The notes under the pieces were generated by a model. The model ran no database searches, had not been told where the DNA came from, and saw nothing but the letters and a program-made list of their open reading frames with translations. The position numbers were made by a program, and so were the translations under genes. Of a stretch of 64,000 nucleotides of DNA, positions 37,101 through 57,170 are shown piece after piece. This stretch comes from Mastigias papua (Eukaryota; Cnidaria; Scyphozoa; Rhizostomeae; Mastigiidae): contig OZ025274.1 of NCBI GenBank assembly GCA_964019165.1, positions 15,531,358 to 15,595,357 of the forward strand. Reading direction: 5' to 3'. Numbering within the stretch: the first letter of the stretch is position 1; each line of letters begins with the position of its first letter.

Positions 37101-37673
37101 CAAAGTCTTTTACGAAAACATTGATACAAAATAAGTTACACGCTACATTTTAGGAGACTACCACATTTTAACTTTACAATGGTACAATGACTCGATTTCC
37201 CATTCCTTGAAGATTTTCTAAGCGATGCAACTCATTTGGTTTTAATATTGAAGATAACCACAATTAATGAACAATGCATTTATTCCTAGTGTGACTGCTG
37301 CGTACTTAATTCAGTTATTCAGTCATTCGTTGTATACCAACCAACAGTCCCGAGTATTTTAATGTTTATAAGAAGGTAATTAGTAGAGTCTAGAAATCTG
37401 TTTCTGAAAAGGTTAATAAATGAAGCCTCGTTGTTTATATGTAAACGTCTTAAAATACGGTGAATAATCTGAAGCATCCTCGTGCTGTTTCCATTTCAAA
37501 GCTTTATATTTTATACATTTTGCTTTCTTAGCTCATAACTTCTATTTCAGTTTTGCTTTGAGTTTTTTGAACTCTTCTTGTAGGATATGAGAAATCGAAG
37601 TACAGAGGAGAGCTTTTCGACCCCTGGAGAGAAGAGACTCCTTTCTTCATGGTCACCACCAGGAGAGGCATGA
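28167..37673 (+). CDS. CCDC62: CCDC62 homologue, coiled-coil protein
   Basis: Exons: 28167-28224, 28552-28607, 29285-29476, 29643-29725, 30258-30324, 30846-30882, 31030-31075, 31187-31244, 31628-31690, 32357-32458, 33084-33161, 33429-33522, 33667-33722, 34302-34347, 34573-34661, 35454-35524, 35644-35758, 35997-36024, 36319-36458, 36865-36987, 37584-37673. They join in frame to 563 codons (human about 680). Residues 1-102 are Ser/Pro-rich and 103 to about 400 are coiled coil. Family signatures are QRQRKELQSLINELKDRDRE with HQKQLISWE near the start of the coil, GEREKRKDQLIELSKSKQER in the middle, and DKLQALIDESKKMVVNLE near the C terminus. Human CCDC62 is a testis-enriched, acrosome-linked protein also reported as a nuclear receptor coactivator; its role outside vertebrates is unknown. 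The last intron would start with GC at 36988. Without that splice the frame stops at 37005. Confidence 0.88.
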
Positions 37674-40554
37674 CTCCTTTTCGAGAAAAACATTCCGTTG
37701 TTTTTGCTACTTATTTTAAGCTATATTAACTTACAATTTTTATCATCATGTAATCAAATAAGACTAGGTGTAAATGTTGTTCATGAACTTCAAAGTTATG
37801 AGTTCGATAGGTTAAATATTTCTACGTAGAATACTAGATCAGAATGATGTGCAGGTTTAAAGTCAATATGCCTTTAAGTAAACCAGGCAAGGTGCCGAAG
37901 GAGATGTCTTAACATTATTTGCATGAGTTTGGTTACTTTCCTTGTTTTTCCTGTTGTATTCAAATTTCCCTTCCCCTAAGGCCGTCTATTCAATGGGATA
38001 TCCCAAGTCACGCGTATTTCATCACCCTCTTACCTTTCCTCCCTATGTTCCATTTTAGGGTATTAGTATAGGCCTCAGAACCTCTCTTAACTTTTTCAGC
38101 AAAAAACCAGAAAACTGGTATTCTTGAAAAAAATTGATAGCATACTTAAACTTTCACTCACCTCATAACCCGCCTGAAATGGTACCAACCTATCAACTAG
38201 TACGCACAACAGGTTCACTTTGGTATGGGCGTGCTATTTCAAAGTACTGCCTGACTGACAGGAATCCATAAGCCTAGCTCAATATTGAAAGCTTAGTTAT
38301 AGGCAAAATGGATTTACTTACTTGTATATTAATAAGATCGTCATTATATCATGATTTTTATATTTTTTGATTCTGAAATGCTTTTTTTAACATTAGTGCA
38401 ATTAATTAGTAAATAAATAATTAGATTAGTTAGGAAACCACAACCCCTTTTTCTTTGTCTGTTACTTAGCGAACTGAGGCATGTTGAAACTTACGCATTA
38501 AGAGTTTTACAATAAAATATTATGAAGGTAATAGAGAGTTTAAATTTATATCTATGAAAGACGAAGCATGATTGCCAAGAGTTCTTTCTTAGAAACACCG
38601 GACAATCATTGCTCGAAGTTACAATGTCTAAAGAAATGTCTGGCATCTTTTTAGTTATTTAAGCCAATCATTTTATTAAACATGTCACTATTACATATAT
38701 TTTACTAAGAAATACCATCTAACCATCATAATTGCCAGTGTGTCTTTTTTGTTCCCGATCTTTTTCCTTTTTCATAGTATAATTCATAAACAATTTTGTA
38801 TTGTCATAAAGTACGTCAACGCAGTATTCATGAATATACAATGTCAAGACCCGAGCTTAGGATACATCCCGTACTCTAGAATTTCGCCCACCTTCCCAAA
38901 TTACGTCTAATTTTTGCTTCACTAGCATTTTTGAATTCATAATTTCCTACCTTCAACTTCTCATTTTGTCCATAGAAGCTGTTTAAGCAGTATTTTCTGG
39001 TCGCCATTTCTAAACACACTTATCAAGGCAAAGTTCCAGAATAATATATTTAAAGTCCTACTCTCCACAAAACAAAACTAACAGCCATTGACCAGGTTTT
39101 ACTTCATGTAGCCTTGAAGTTTGATAAAGTGCCTCCTTGTGTGAACTGATATATGGCAGACATGGGGTATTACACGGCCCCCTTGGGCCACATACGGTCC
39201 CTTGCTTAACTCTGATCGGGCCATGACATGTAAAATTGGGATTCATAAAATAAATGCACTTTGTAGTATCACACAACTCATGCATAGACTAAAACCGTTT
39301 CAACTTTTAAGTTCTCTTCATTGTAGTGCATAAAAATCCAATTAAAGTTTTGTAGAATTTTATCCGGCCTTTTGTCTCGGTTCTTCATAGTATTTTGTGT
39401 TTCACAGGTACCCATATGGTAAAACTTATTCCCTACCCATGACATATGGATTGTAGCTGATGAAACGTAATTGACATTTCCTGAAGGTATGTCAGGAATG
39501 GCCCAACGCAAAAGCAGCAACACAAGGCCTTATGTGACTTGAGAACAAAATGACGCGAAAAATGCAGATGTTTATGCTCATAAGAGATATCTTGCAGTTG
39601 GAATGAAATACATTACATTCGACAACCCAGAATCTCATAAAAGATCTAACATTCAATAACTAAGAAATGATATTACAATAATATATAATTACCGATCATA
39701 TTTACTCCTGTTAATTTAAAAGACCATATAAAATATTTACAGCTACAGGAGTGTGTAACGTAAATAGGAAACACGAAAGGGAAAGTGACTTGGACAAACC
39801 TGAATAATCATGACACTGTCGACAACTCAATTACGATATGAAAAGGGCACCACTGGGTCTACGCAATAGAGAACGAAAAGCTTTTCGAGTTATTTGCAGA
39901 TAAATCTCAAACAGCTACAAATAAGCATAAGGAATGGAGCCAGGGTTGTTTTGAAGAACTTTAAAATACCAAACAATGCCTTTAAATGGAAACTGAGTGA
40001 GCATCAAGGTAGCTTGTCTCTTGGGGTGTTGTTTTCAGATACTGCTATTGTCAAAACCTTTCTCCCATGAGAAGGCAGTCTCACGATACACCTCAAACAC
40101 AAAGCAGCAGTCCTAGTTGTAGGAGATTCTACAATTTGCCACAAAGAGGGAAAATGGTTGAATGCACAAAATCAGTAAAAGTCTCTTCAGAAAAAGGAGA
40201 GTTTAATTCTTGTGAGAAAACTTTGTTATTTTTTTTGGCTTGCAACAGGACAGCTCTTCAAAAATGAGAGTTCTGGGAATAGACAGTTGTGAACAGAGAG
40301 GGCATTAAACTACCCAACCAGAAAACTCTGATCTTATTATTAAGAGTCTGGTCTCTGTTTAAAGTCATAGTCAGAATTTTAAGGTCATTCAATTAAAACT
40401 GACTGCCTTAAGTTGCTCTTGCTAGCAATCGAGCTAACTATATCAAAGATATCTGAACAGCGCCACGTGTTCGCCCGGTAGTAAAAAAAAGATGAGACAT
40501 TCAATATGCTTCTAACCCTTCAGAAAAATCTAAATCTACGCTAACATATGTAAA

Positions 40555-40782
40555 GCCCCGGTCAAACGAATGCAACATTCCACCAAGCAGCGCACAACAT
40601 ATGCTCACCTCTGCTCTGTTCTGCTCAGCCCTGCTCAATGAAGAGTTGTCAAACGAACTAAATACTTCGGCCAACATTGCTCACCAAACAACAGAGAGCA
40701 CCACTGAGCATGACCTAACAAGTGATCAAAATGAATACAGCATCTCATCGAACATAAATGTTGCATTCGCTTGACCAGGGCC
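40555..40782. mobile_element. 228-bp MITE with GGTCAAACGAATGCAAC termini
   Basis: The left end (40555-40580) begins GCCCCGGTCAAACGAATGCA. The right end (about 40757-40782) is its inverted copy with two or three mismatches. It has no coding capacity. A clear target-site duplication was not identified. Confidence 0.75.
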
Positions 40783-40999
40783 TAACAATGTCTTAACTAG
40801 AAATTTAACTCTACTCTGTCTAATTGCAAATATTAAAAAATTCCATAAGATAAAAAAGAAAAATGAAGAACTAAAATTGATAAAAGAGTGACTATTCATA
40901 GTTAAGATGAAACATTGCAAAGAAAGGAAAGCACTTTGATAAGTAGAGATTTTCAGATTTTCGAATATAATCTAAGATATCTTGAAGCAAGAAGCTTTC

Positions 41000-41005
41000 T
41001 TTATT
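41000..41005 (-). terminator. Candidate poly(A) signal, MAPKAPK5
   Basis: TTTATT on the plus strand is AATAAA on the gene strand, about 130 bases downstream of the MAPKAPK5 stop codon. Confidence 0.45.
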
Positions 41006-41133
41006 CTGACAGAGTCAAAGATAAGAATGCCATTCATGTTCTGCACAACATCATAACAGCATCATGCATGCAAGCCTTCTCTCTGCACACTTAAATGATA
41101 AAAGTAGACAATTGAACTATGAGTGGGATGCTC

Positions 41134-48820
<7,687 letters not shown>

Positions 48821-49306
48821 TTTGATTTACATTTCCAAAATAATACTTATGAGCTTGCCTCGTAATCAGTTGCATTTAGGAAGGGGGGTCACTCGTTCCT
48901 CTGCCTTCCTCTATATTTCAATTATTTTGAAATTGTTTGGTGATAAATTCGGCAGATAATCAAACTAAAAGTCTTCCAATAGTGCTGCTGCTAAAATAAC
49001 TTTTTCTATTAAATAATTAATACATATGTTGTTTTAATGAATGGTCATTTTATATACACTTTATGTACACTCGTTAAGTATCTACCCCCTTGAGTGATAC
49101 CTTCAAGCTTTGGCGGTAAAATCAACAGATGTAAAGGAGAGTAGGAAAGTGAACGTTAACTCTCCTGAGAGATAGTGGAAATGAATTTGAGCTGCTTATA
49201 ATTGCAAGGCGTTGATCCACCTATTTAAGTTTATTTTTGTGTCATTCTTAAGATTCTGGTGTTAGCAATATATCCTACATCAAAGAATTCTTGTCAAGCT
49301 AGCGCA
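48821..49306. promoter_or_regulatory. Head-to-head intergenic region
   Basis: About 490 bases lie between the MAPKAPK5 start (minus) and the proline-rich gene start (plus), so both promoters probably sit here. No confident TATA box or initiator was identified. Confidence 0.5.
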
Positions 49307-51548
49307 ATGGCTGAATTGATGGGTCCTTTTGATCCAGCGTCGCCATGTCTAACAACATTCTGTAAGCGAATATCAAAGGAGGATTTTGAGAAACAAGCAT
49401 CTGACTATACTGAGAATGCACTTGCTGAACTGATCGAGTACCTTGAGTACAACCCAACAGCATATCACAACATTTTGAGGAAAAGGAAGAGGGAAGATGC
49501 TGAGAAGGGTGGAATTCTATCATATATCAAAGCGAAAATGTTGACAACAGTATTCGGAGATGAGTATTTGGAAAGAGTAGATGAACGTGAAGCGAAACAA
49601 AAACTTGCTGCATTGAAAGATGATATTAGATCATCGTATGATTATGCCGAAGGTTATTTTCATTTACGAGAAATTGCTCTTGCAAAGAACGTATCTTTGT
49701 AACAGTGCGTTTGTCCCTGTATTACCTCTTAGATCGTGGCCTAGGTAACATTCAGAGTATATCAAATCGTATTTTCCACATGACTTGCGTGTCAACAAGT
49801 GTTTTAGATGGCCAATGATGGACTTTTATGATCAAATTAAACTAGACCTTCCTTTCATCATGACATTTCTCACTGAATCAGCTCAGCTCCTTGAGTTGAG
49901 CTCATTCATATTTTATTCATCTGATGTAGCAATTTTGTCCAAATTCTTGACTAACTTATTCACTTCTCTTTTCTCTTTGTTTGTTTGTAGAAGCTAAAGG
50001 CTCTGGGAAGCGTTTCTCAAAGAGGATTGCAAATCGCAAAAAGCTCATAACTATTGGCAGTGGCTCAGATGAAAACATTGCTAAAAAATTAGAATATGAT
50101 CTTACATCTTCAAGCCAATCACATTCCACATCTAAAGCCACAACAGTGTCCAAACCTGATGAAAGTCAGACAAAACAGACTTCAGTCATCCCTAAGCCAC
50201 CACCTCCTCCTCCAGTTTTACCACCCCCGCCACCCCCTCCACCTCAACCACCACTCTGTGCACAATTGCCTAGTGAAGATAATTCCAAGGTGAATGTGTT
50301 ATTATTTCATGGTTGCTCGTCTTCCGTCATTAAGTATTGAAAAATGAGGCTTTTGAATCCTTTTTTGTGATGTTGAAATTCAAGATCAATGTCAGGCTGG
50401 TTGTAAACTTTCAAATCAGAGTGTTAGATTTACAAGTTTGATTTCAGTCTACCTGATAATAGTCTCCAGGTAGGTAAAAAAGTTGTCACTGCAGTAGAAG
50501 TATCTTTTGCTCATTTCATATGGCAATTGTTTTTAAAATACAGGAGTCACTTTATGGAAAAGTATGATATAAAGAGACCAGAGATAGCACCATATCTGGT
50601 GCCCTTTTTCTTTTTATGATATAAAACCTTTATCTGTTAGCTCTCTGGCTTTCTTTTTTTAATCCTAGGATATCATTTTCATAAATAGCTTTTAACATTC
50701 TTACAGCAAACAAGACAAACCAACAAGCAGACTCAAGGCAGTGCTCCCCTTAAGAGGTGATTTATCTATTCCTATTTTCTTAGTCATCACTAGAAACAGT
50801 CTTACTTTGTTATTTTTAGGTGAATTTATGACAAAATGATAGATAGTTGGTTTGTCTCTATGATGTGTTTTAGTGCTGATCTGCACTTTTGAGCCTAACA
50901 TGCCTTGATGAGGTGCACATTTCATCAAGTGTCTTGTTCTTGAAAGTTAACCTGATTGCACACCTTGACAATTAACAGTGGACATGAAGTGCACACCTTG
51001 ATGTGAAATTTCATCATGAGGTGAGTGATAGGTTGGTGAAAACAAATATTGGTTTTTCATAAATTTCTACTCATCTTATAGGTGATATTCTTGGCCAGCA
51101 GTTTTTGGCTAAAATTCAGTACAAGGATCGCAACAACAGTTTTTGGCTACTTTGAATTTTCTTACAGTTGTGCAGGGATACAAGCTAGCTAGTAGTTTAG
51201 ACCAGTTAAAGTCCTTTTTTTTAATCTGTCCTTTTTCTTTGAAGGATCCAACCAAATGCAAACAAAATGGAAAAGCAGCATTCAGAATCAGTAACCAGTC
51301 AGCTAATGGCTTCCATTAGCAATCCAAACACTCGTGCTGCTCTTAAGCCTGTGGGAGATCCAGACATAACTCCATATCAAAAAAGACATTTGCTGAACAA
51401 TCCAAATTCTGACAAGGAGAATGATTTCCCACTATTTAATCAACAACTTATTACAAAGTTTCAGAATACCAGAAGCCCAAAGAGTCCTGTTGATTCTAGC
51501 TATATGTCAGATGTTAGCTCACCTGATTCATTTGCCACATCACCATAA
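49307..51548 (+). CDS. Proline-rich KEN-box protein, possibly PRR11-like
   Basis: Model: 49307-49652, 49991-50289, 50707-50756, 51245-51548, in frame, 332 codons. The start MAELMGPFDP has a good context; an upstream in-frame Met at 49259 is the alternative. The N-terminal half is charged and helical (ELIEYLEYNPTAYHNILRKR). A basic patch KRFSKRIANRKK is followed by a Ser/Thr-rich linker, a PPPPPPVLPPPPPPPP stretch, and a C-terminal region with a KEN degron (SDKENDFP) next to RHLL, then LITKFQNTRSPKSP. The KEN plus KFQ-RSP arrangement resembles the C terminus of vertebrate PRR11, a cell-cycle protein, but the N-terminal half does not match PRR11 to my memory. The first donor (AAG/GTTATT at 49652) was chosen for phase. 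A better-looking donor after 49690 would break the frame. Function is otherwise unknown. Confidence 0.6.
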
Positions 51549-52830
51549 TTTTGTTGTTACGAAACTTGACACTAGCTTAATCTCTTATCTCATCTCATCA
51601 TTATGCTCTTTATATATCCCATATGTGTTGCATCAAGGTGACCCTTATGCCTTTAAACTCTACCCCCATTTTATCAGTGGTTTCTTTGCCTTCAGTGAGT
51701 GGCTGAATTTTTAATGAAATGTTAAATTAAGTTATGACAAAAGATGTCCTTTTTGAGCAAACTTTTTTCTCCAATAAGGTACATCAACAATACTTCTACA
51801 AATAACTGTAGAATACCAGTCTCCCTAACATTGTCAGTTGGCAAGTAATTTGTGAAAGAGTGATATAAAGAAATAGCTATATTCACATAACTTTTATGAA
51901 ATTATATATTTTGGCTTTTTATCTTCATTATTTTGTCATAATTAAATTGTTTTGAGACCTTTTTAGTATATGTTAGCAGTTAGATTTACTTTTGTATTAG
52001 TCTATGAATGGATTAGAACCAGATTCCATCTGACCTGTTTCTTCTGAAAATAAGTTTTAATATTTCTCTGTGATGTCAGATCTGATGAAAGCTTCAGATA
52101 TTGCTAAACCATTAGCTTTTTGAGACAAAAGTATTACCAAATTTGTCTTCAGCAGAAAAAAGCTGGGGCATTGTTAAGGAATCTGATTGAAATGCAGAAA
52201 ACGTGAGCTACTTTTGGCACTTGTGTTGTTAACCATTAACAGATTCATCTGATTGGCCAGAAGAAGTTTGCCATCTTGGCACTGTGGTTGCTCTTAGGTC
52301 CCTAATAAACAGGGGGATGCTTTTTAATTTTTCATGTTTTTCCTGACCCACCCCTTAGAGCTTATTAGGACCCCCCATTTATTAACTTTCATGGAATAAA
52401 AAATGGTTTGGAGGTTTTTCCTTTAGAAAGGAGATTTCTTCTTCACTTAGTGAAAGTCTGTCTTTTACCAACTGAATGTGTCTTTTGATGTTTGTCAGAA
52501 GTGCAATGGACAGTTGCATTGCCATTAGATGTTGGAAATGCTACCGACCCAACGTTTATTAACACCCCCTGTTTATTAGGTTTTTAGACATATTCATACC
52601 TCACCTCCCTGTTTAGACACATCCCTCCCCCCCCCCGTTTATTAGGAACCGAGAAGTACAGTATATGCGGTATTTCTATGGGTACATGGTGCTGTGTTAG
52701 CAAAGAGCATGGGGAGAGCAATGCGAGGGCGCACATGATCTCGGTGAAAGGTTTATGGCGGAAGGTGTTGGCCTGTAGAAGACGTTACGGGAAGCAAACT
52801 TAGCTGATAAGCCGCTGGGACGATTTCAAA
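51549..52830. other. Intergenic region with MITE
   Basis: It runs between the proline-rich gene and the beta-adaptin start on the same strand. It contains the presumed 3' untranslated region of the first, the inverted-repeat element at 52290-52653, and about 175 bases of presumed beta-adaptin promoter and leader. No other coding signal was seen. Confidence 0.55.
52290..52653. mobile_element. 364-bp MITE with CCTAATAAAC termini
   Basis: The left end TTAGGTCCCTAATAAACAGG and the right end (inverted CCCGTTTATTAGGAACC) are imperfect inverted repeats over about 25 bases. An internal copy TTATTAACACCCCCTGTTTA lies near 52560. It has no coding capacity and ends about 180 bases before the inferred beta-adaptin start codon. 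Confidence 0.7.
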
Positions 52831-55800
52831 ATGAGGTAGTTACTTGATTTTTGCACAATATGATTACGTGAATGTGTGGTCTTGCAGCAATATATAGAAT
52901 GATTTTGAATATGATCGTAGAGTGCATCATTCCAAAAGTGAAATAGGCCAAATGTTCCGGGTCCATATACGAGCTTCAAAGCTTATTCCCAACGTATTGG
53001 CAACTTGAAAACGACATGTACCAGCACGCTCATCATAGTGCCTATCATCATTGTATTTCATGAGCAAAATTACGTCGCTGAAGCCTTGAACAATTAGATT
53101 TACATAAGATCTTTGACTGCTGACTTCACTATTCATTTATGTGTTTTCGGATGCAGTTTTTCAGCATAAGAAACATCGTGACAGAAATTCCGAAATGCCC
53201 TTTAGGTTCAGTTATGTGAGTAGCCAGAGATTCTTCTGAGGTGCTCCTGGGGCTTTTGAACGAAATTTGATATCAGCTTTTCGGCCTATCAACACCTCAC
53301 CTTGCAGAGTGTTACCTAGTAAGGAAGCATAGGCCCTGATTTACTGAGGTTAAATGAAGTATGTCCCCTTGAGATATCAAATCTAAAAATTCATGCTCAT
53401 AGCCTGTATTACTGATCTGTCCAAATAGCTGTGACTTTAGCCTGTCTCTTGATGGTCTTCCAAGATGTTGACAAGATTTTTGTACTTAACAAGTAGTCAT
53501 GCATGCTGCTACATTGTATTCAAGTCTAAATCAGCATGTAGTCAGGAACTTATGACAATATTTTTATGTTTTTCTTTGCAAAAGTGTATATCTGAAGAGA
53601 GAATTTAGGTTCATGCCATTCTGTTTTCTACTGAATTTCTTTTGCAATTTTGGTCTGTCCTATTTGTTAGAACCATAATCAAATCCTTTTCTAGTAAGTT
53701 TAACACAAACAAACAGACTGATTCAAAATACTTCACCACAACAAAGAAAGGTAAGTCATTCAGTTTATCATTTAGCTTACCATCAATCCTATACATACAA
53801 CATGTACCCTACATCATCAAAAAGTTACCAGAAGTTAGTTGCCTTTCATGGGGTTGCCCTGTTACCTCACTTGCCCATCTTTAGTTTAATCCATCTTCCT
53901 TTACAAATTTTTTAAATATATATATGTATTTTTTTCTTGCCTGCAATACCTAGGTATAGGCTGTTCATGTAATAGATAGATGGACATCATTACAGTACAC
54001 TTAAGATACAATAGTTTTTTCTTTCCAGGATTTAGTGTGTCCACTCTTGGCTATTTGTAATGCAGGAAGTTGTAGAAGTGAAAGTACAAATGCTGCTTCC
54101 TCTATAGTGATAATAACAAATAAATTAACAACAACTGAAAGCATTTGGCCATTATATTTTTTTTGTAAGTATTTAATAATAACTAAGTGCTTTGGGTAGT
54201 TTAGTGCCATTATCTTTGTTTAGGTGAGATATTTGAACTGAGGGGTGAACTTAACAGTGACAAGAAAGAAAGGAAGAAAGAAGCTGTCAAGAAAGTAATT
54301 GCTAGTATGACAGTTGGGAAAGATGTCAGGTATAAAGCAAAATATCAAATTCAAAAATACTTGAATACTTGTATCAGCCAAATTTATTATGATTTTTGCT
54401 TTGATGATAGTTTCAAAAGTTGTGCCTAGTTATATGTTTCTAATGTTAATCAAGGATGCCAAAGAGTTGCACTATTTTTCTGTATACTTTTTACTTTAAT
54501 TTTCGATGGATTTTTAGTAGAACCTTAAAAATACCAAATAGTGAGCTGTGAAAGACATAGTGAAGGGCCAGTGTGAAGCAGATGTCAAGAAGGAATGCGG
54601 GGCTTGATTCATAAACATAACCATAGAGAGATTAGACATGCTGTGATAGTTCCAAGTTCATTCTAAATTCATAAGTTTACTTGGAGTTATTTTGTATTGA
54701 TTTAGGAAAGAGTACCTTTTCTTGATTTTAGTGCACTATTCCCTGATGTGGTGAACTGTATGCAAACAGATAACATTGAGTTGAAAAAGCTAGTATACTT
54801 GTATTTGATGAATTATGCAAAATCACAACCAGACATGGCTATCATGGCTGTCAATACATTTGTCAGGGTTTGTAGAATATCTTTAATCTCTTTTGAACTG
54901 CTATGGAAAGAGCTTTTTAAAAGACAGCTTGAATTTTTTTATGTTATTGCAGCCAATTTTCTAATATATTTAGATTTATATTTTTACCCTCTTGCACTCT
55001 TGCTCTCACTAGTCACTCCCTCATTTTCACTTTGGCATCTCACTCATTCATTTAATCTTTCCCTCACTCTCCACCTCCTTAGCTCCTTCTCCATACTTCT
55101 GTTCAGCTGCCCTCCAATGAGCTTCTTGCTTGTGGTTTCCAGTTCTGCTATATACTTTTTTTAATTTAAGCACAATTTTGAATCTCATTTCTACTACTAT
55201 TATTATAGATGTATCCTTTAGAGGATTTAAAAATTCTATTTTAGGACTGTGAGGATCCCAATCCATTGATCAGAGCCCTTGCAGTACGAACCATGGGTTG
55301 CATACGAGTTGATAAGATTACAGAGTATTTATGTGAGCCATTGCGAAAATGCTTGAAAGATGAAGATCCCTATGTCAGAAAGACTGCTGCTGTTTGTGTT
55401 GCAAAATTACATGACATAAATTCAACTCTAGTGGAAGACCAAGGCTTTCTTGAGACATTGAGAGACCTCGTTTCAGATTCAAACCCAATGGTAAATATCA
55501 TAGTCATACAGATAGGCAAATTTTATGGGAAGTTTAAACAGCTCTCATTGATTTTGTTGATTTCTTTACTTTCAGTGCCCCCAAAGAGTGTCTGTTGAAA
55601 ACAGAAAAGTTTTCGGGATATCTCTGCAATTAGGCACATTTTCAATTTACAATTAGGCACATTTTAGGCAATCTACAATTAGGCACATTTTCAAAGGAGT
55701 TTGTTCGTTCTGTGCTTTTAAGGATTTTTTCTTATATTATTTTTGTTTTGTGTCTTTAAGGAGTTTTTCATTCAATATTTTGTGACACTTTGATTTCTTT

Positions 55801-57115
55801 GTTTAGGTTGTAGCCAATGCTGTTGCTGCCCTAGCAGAAATTGCTGATTCATCTCAGAATGCTGGCCAGTACTTTGACATAAATGCACAGACTATTAACA
55901 AGCTACTTACAGCTCTCAATGAATGCACTGAGTAGGTTTTTAGTAATAGGCACTCAATGGTTTTTTTGTAAATGTTGACAGAATCCCATATTTAATCTGC
56001 AGGCTGCGCCCCTAATTTACATGATTGAAAATCAGAAAGCAGAAAGCCAAAATTAAGGGGGAAAGGAGTTGCCTATGTGCAAGGTTTTTCCAACATATGG
56101 TACTTTTGTTTGAATTTTAATGGTTGTAGTATGCAACATTTTATATTGATTTTGTTAATTTCTTGGATTATTTTGTTTGGAAATCTTTTATTGTTACGAA
56201 GACTTAAGTGTTCTGTTTTTTTTCAGATGGGGACAGATTTTTATTCTTGATTCTCTGGCCACATATGCACCTAAAGATGAGAAGGAAGCTCAGAGGTATG
56301 TGACTTACAAACCTTTAGTTACCCACCATGATTTGTGAATAAATTTCCTAGTGTATGAAAGTTGTGTTTCCAATGTGTTGATGGTATGAAGGGAGACTTG
56401 ATTTCCCCACTTATCTTACTTATATAGTTTTTATTTTAGTTCATATTTTTGTGTGTGAAATGATGTATCATAAGTTTTGGTTTGATTTTTAGTATTTGTG
56501 AGAGAATAACACCACGCTTGTCCCATGCTAATGCAGCTGTTGTCCTTTCAGCTGTTAAGGTATTTTTACCATGTTTGTTATTATTTTACATCAGTTTATT
56601 CAATCATTACCAATGCATGTTGACCTAGTCCACATCATTTTGGTTGTATATTGTCACATAGTATATGCATTAAGTATAGGAGGAAGTGACAAAACTTCAG
56701 GTAGATTATAGAAAAGAAGAGATTACACAGGGAGAAAAACTAGAGAATATGCCACTGGTCTTGCCTTTGTTTTTATAATTTATTTTTCACTTCTTAGGTT
56801 TTAATGAAGTTTATGGAAATAATGTCACAGAGCTCTGCATACATGACCAGTCTGGTTAAGAAATTGTCTCCACCACTTGGTATGTATTAGATGTAACCCA
56901 TAAGAACTTACTCTGCTTTATTGTTTTGTTGAACATTGTTTTGTCATGCTGTCACAGAACAAAGCTACTTTTGGCAATTTGAAGTGGTCTGGATTTCTTT
57001 CTATGTGTTAAGAGCTTGTTTGACCAAGGGGGATTCTTTTTATAATGCACAAGTTTTATTTTTAGACAAAATGATAACAAGTTTTGACCTAAGCGATTTT
57101 CTTGTATTTCTATAA

Positions 57116-57170
<55 letters not shown>

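Larger units (their letters stand above)
37674..41133. other. Convergent intergenic region, no gene recognised
   Basis: About 3.5 kb separate the stop codons of CCDC62 (plus) and MAPKAPK5 (minus). Two minus-strand frames of 75-81 codons at 39058-39523 have no recognisable domain. AATAAA at 38511-38516 (plus) is a distant poly(A) candidate for CCDC62. A MITE lies at 40555-40782. The rest is AT-rich and featureless to this reading. Confidence 0.6.

Noticed and set aside
39058..39523. Two minus-strand frames between CCDC62 and MAPKAPK5
   Set aside because: There is no recognisable domain, no matching splice pattern, and composition like the surrounding non-coding DNA.
55012..55160. Extension of beta-adaptin exon 4 frame into a Ser/Leu-rich tail
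   Set aside because: Similarity to beta-adaptin stops exactly at the splice donor (54867); the tail is intron.
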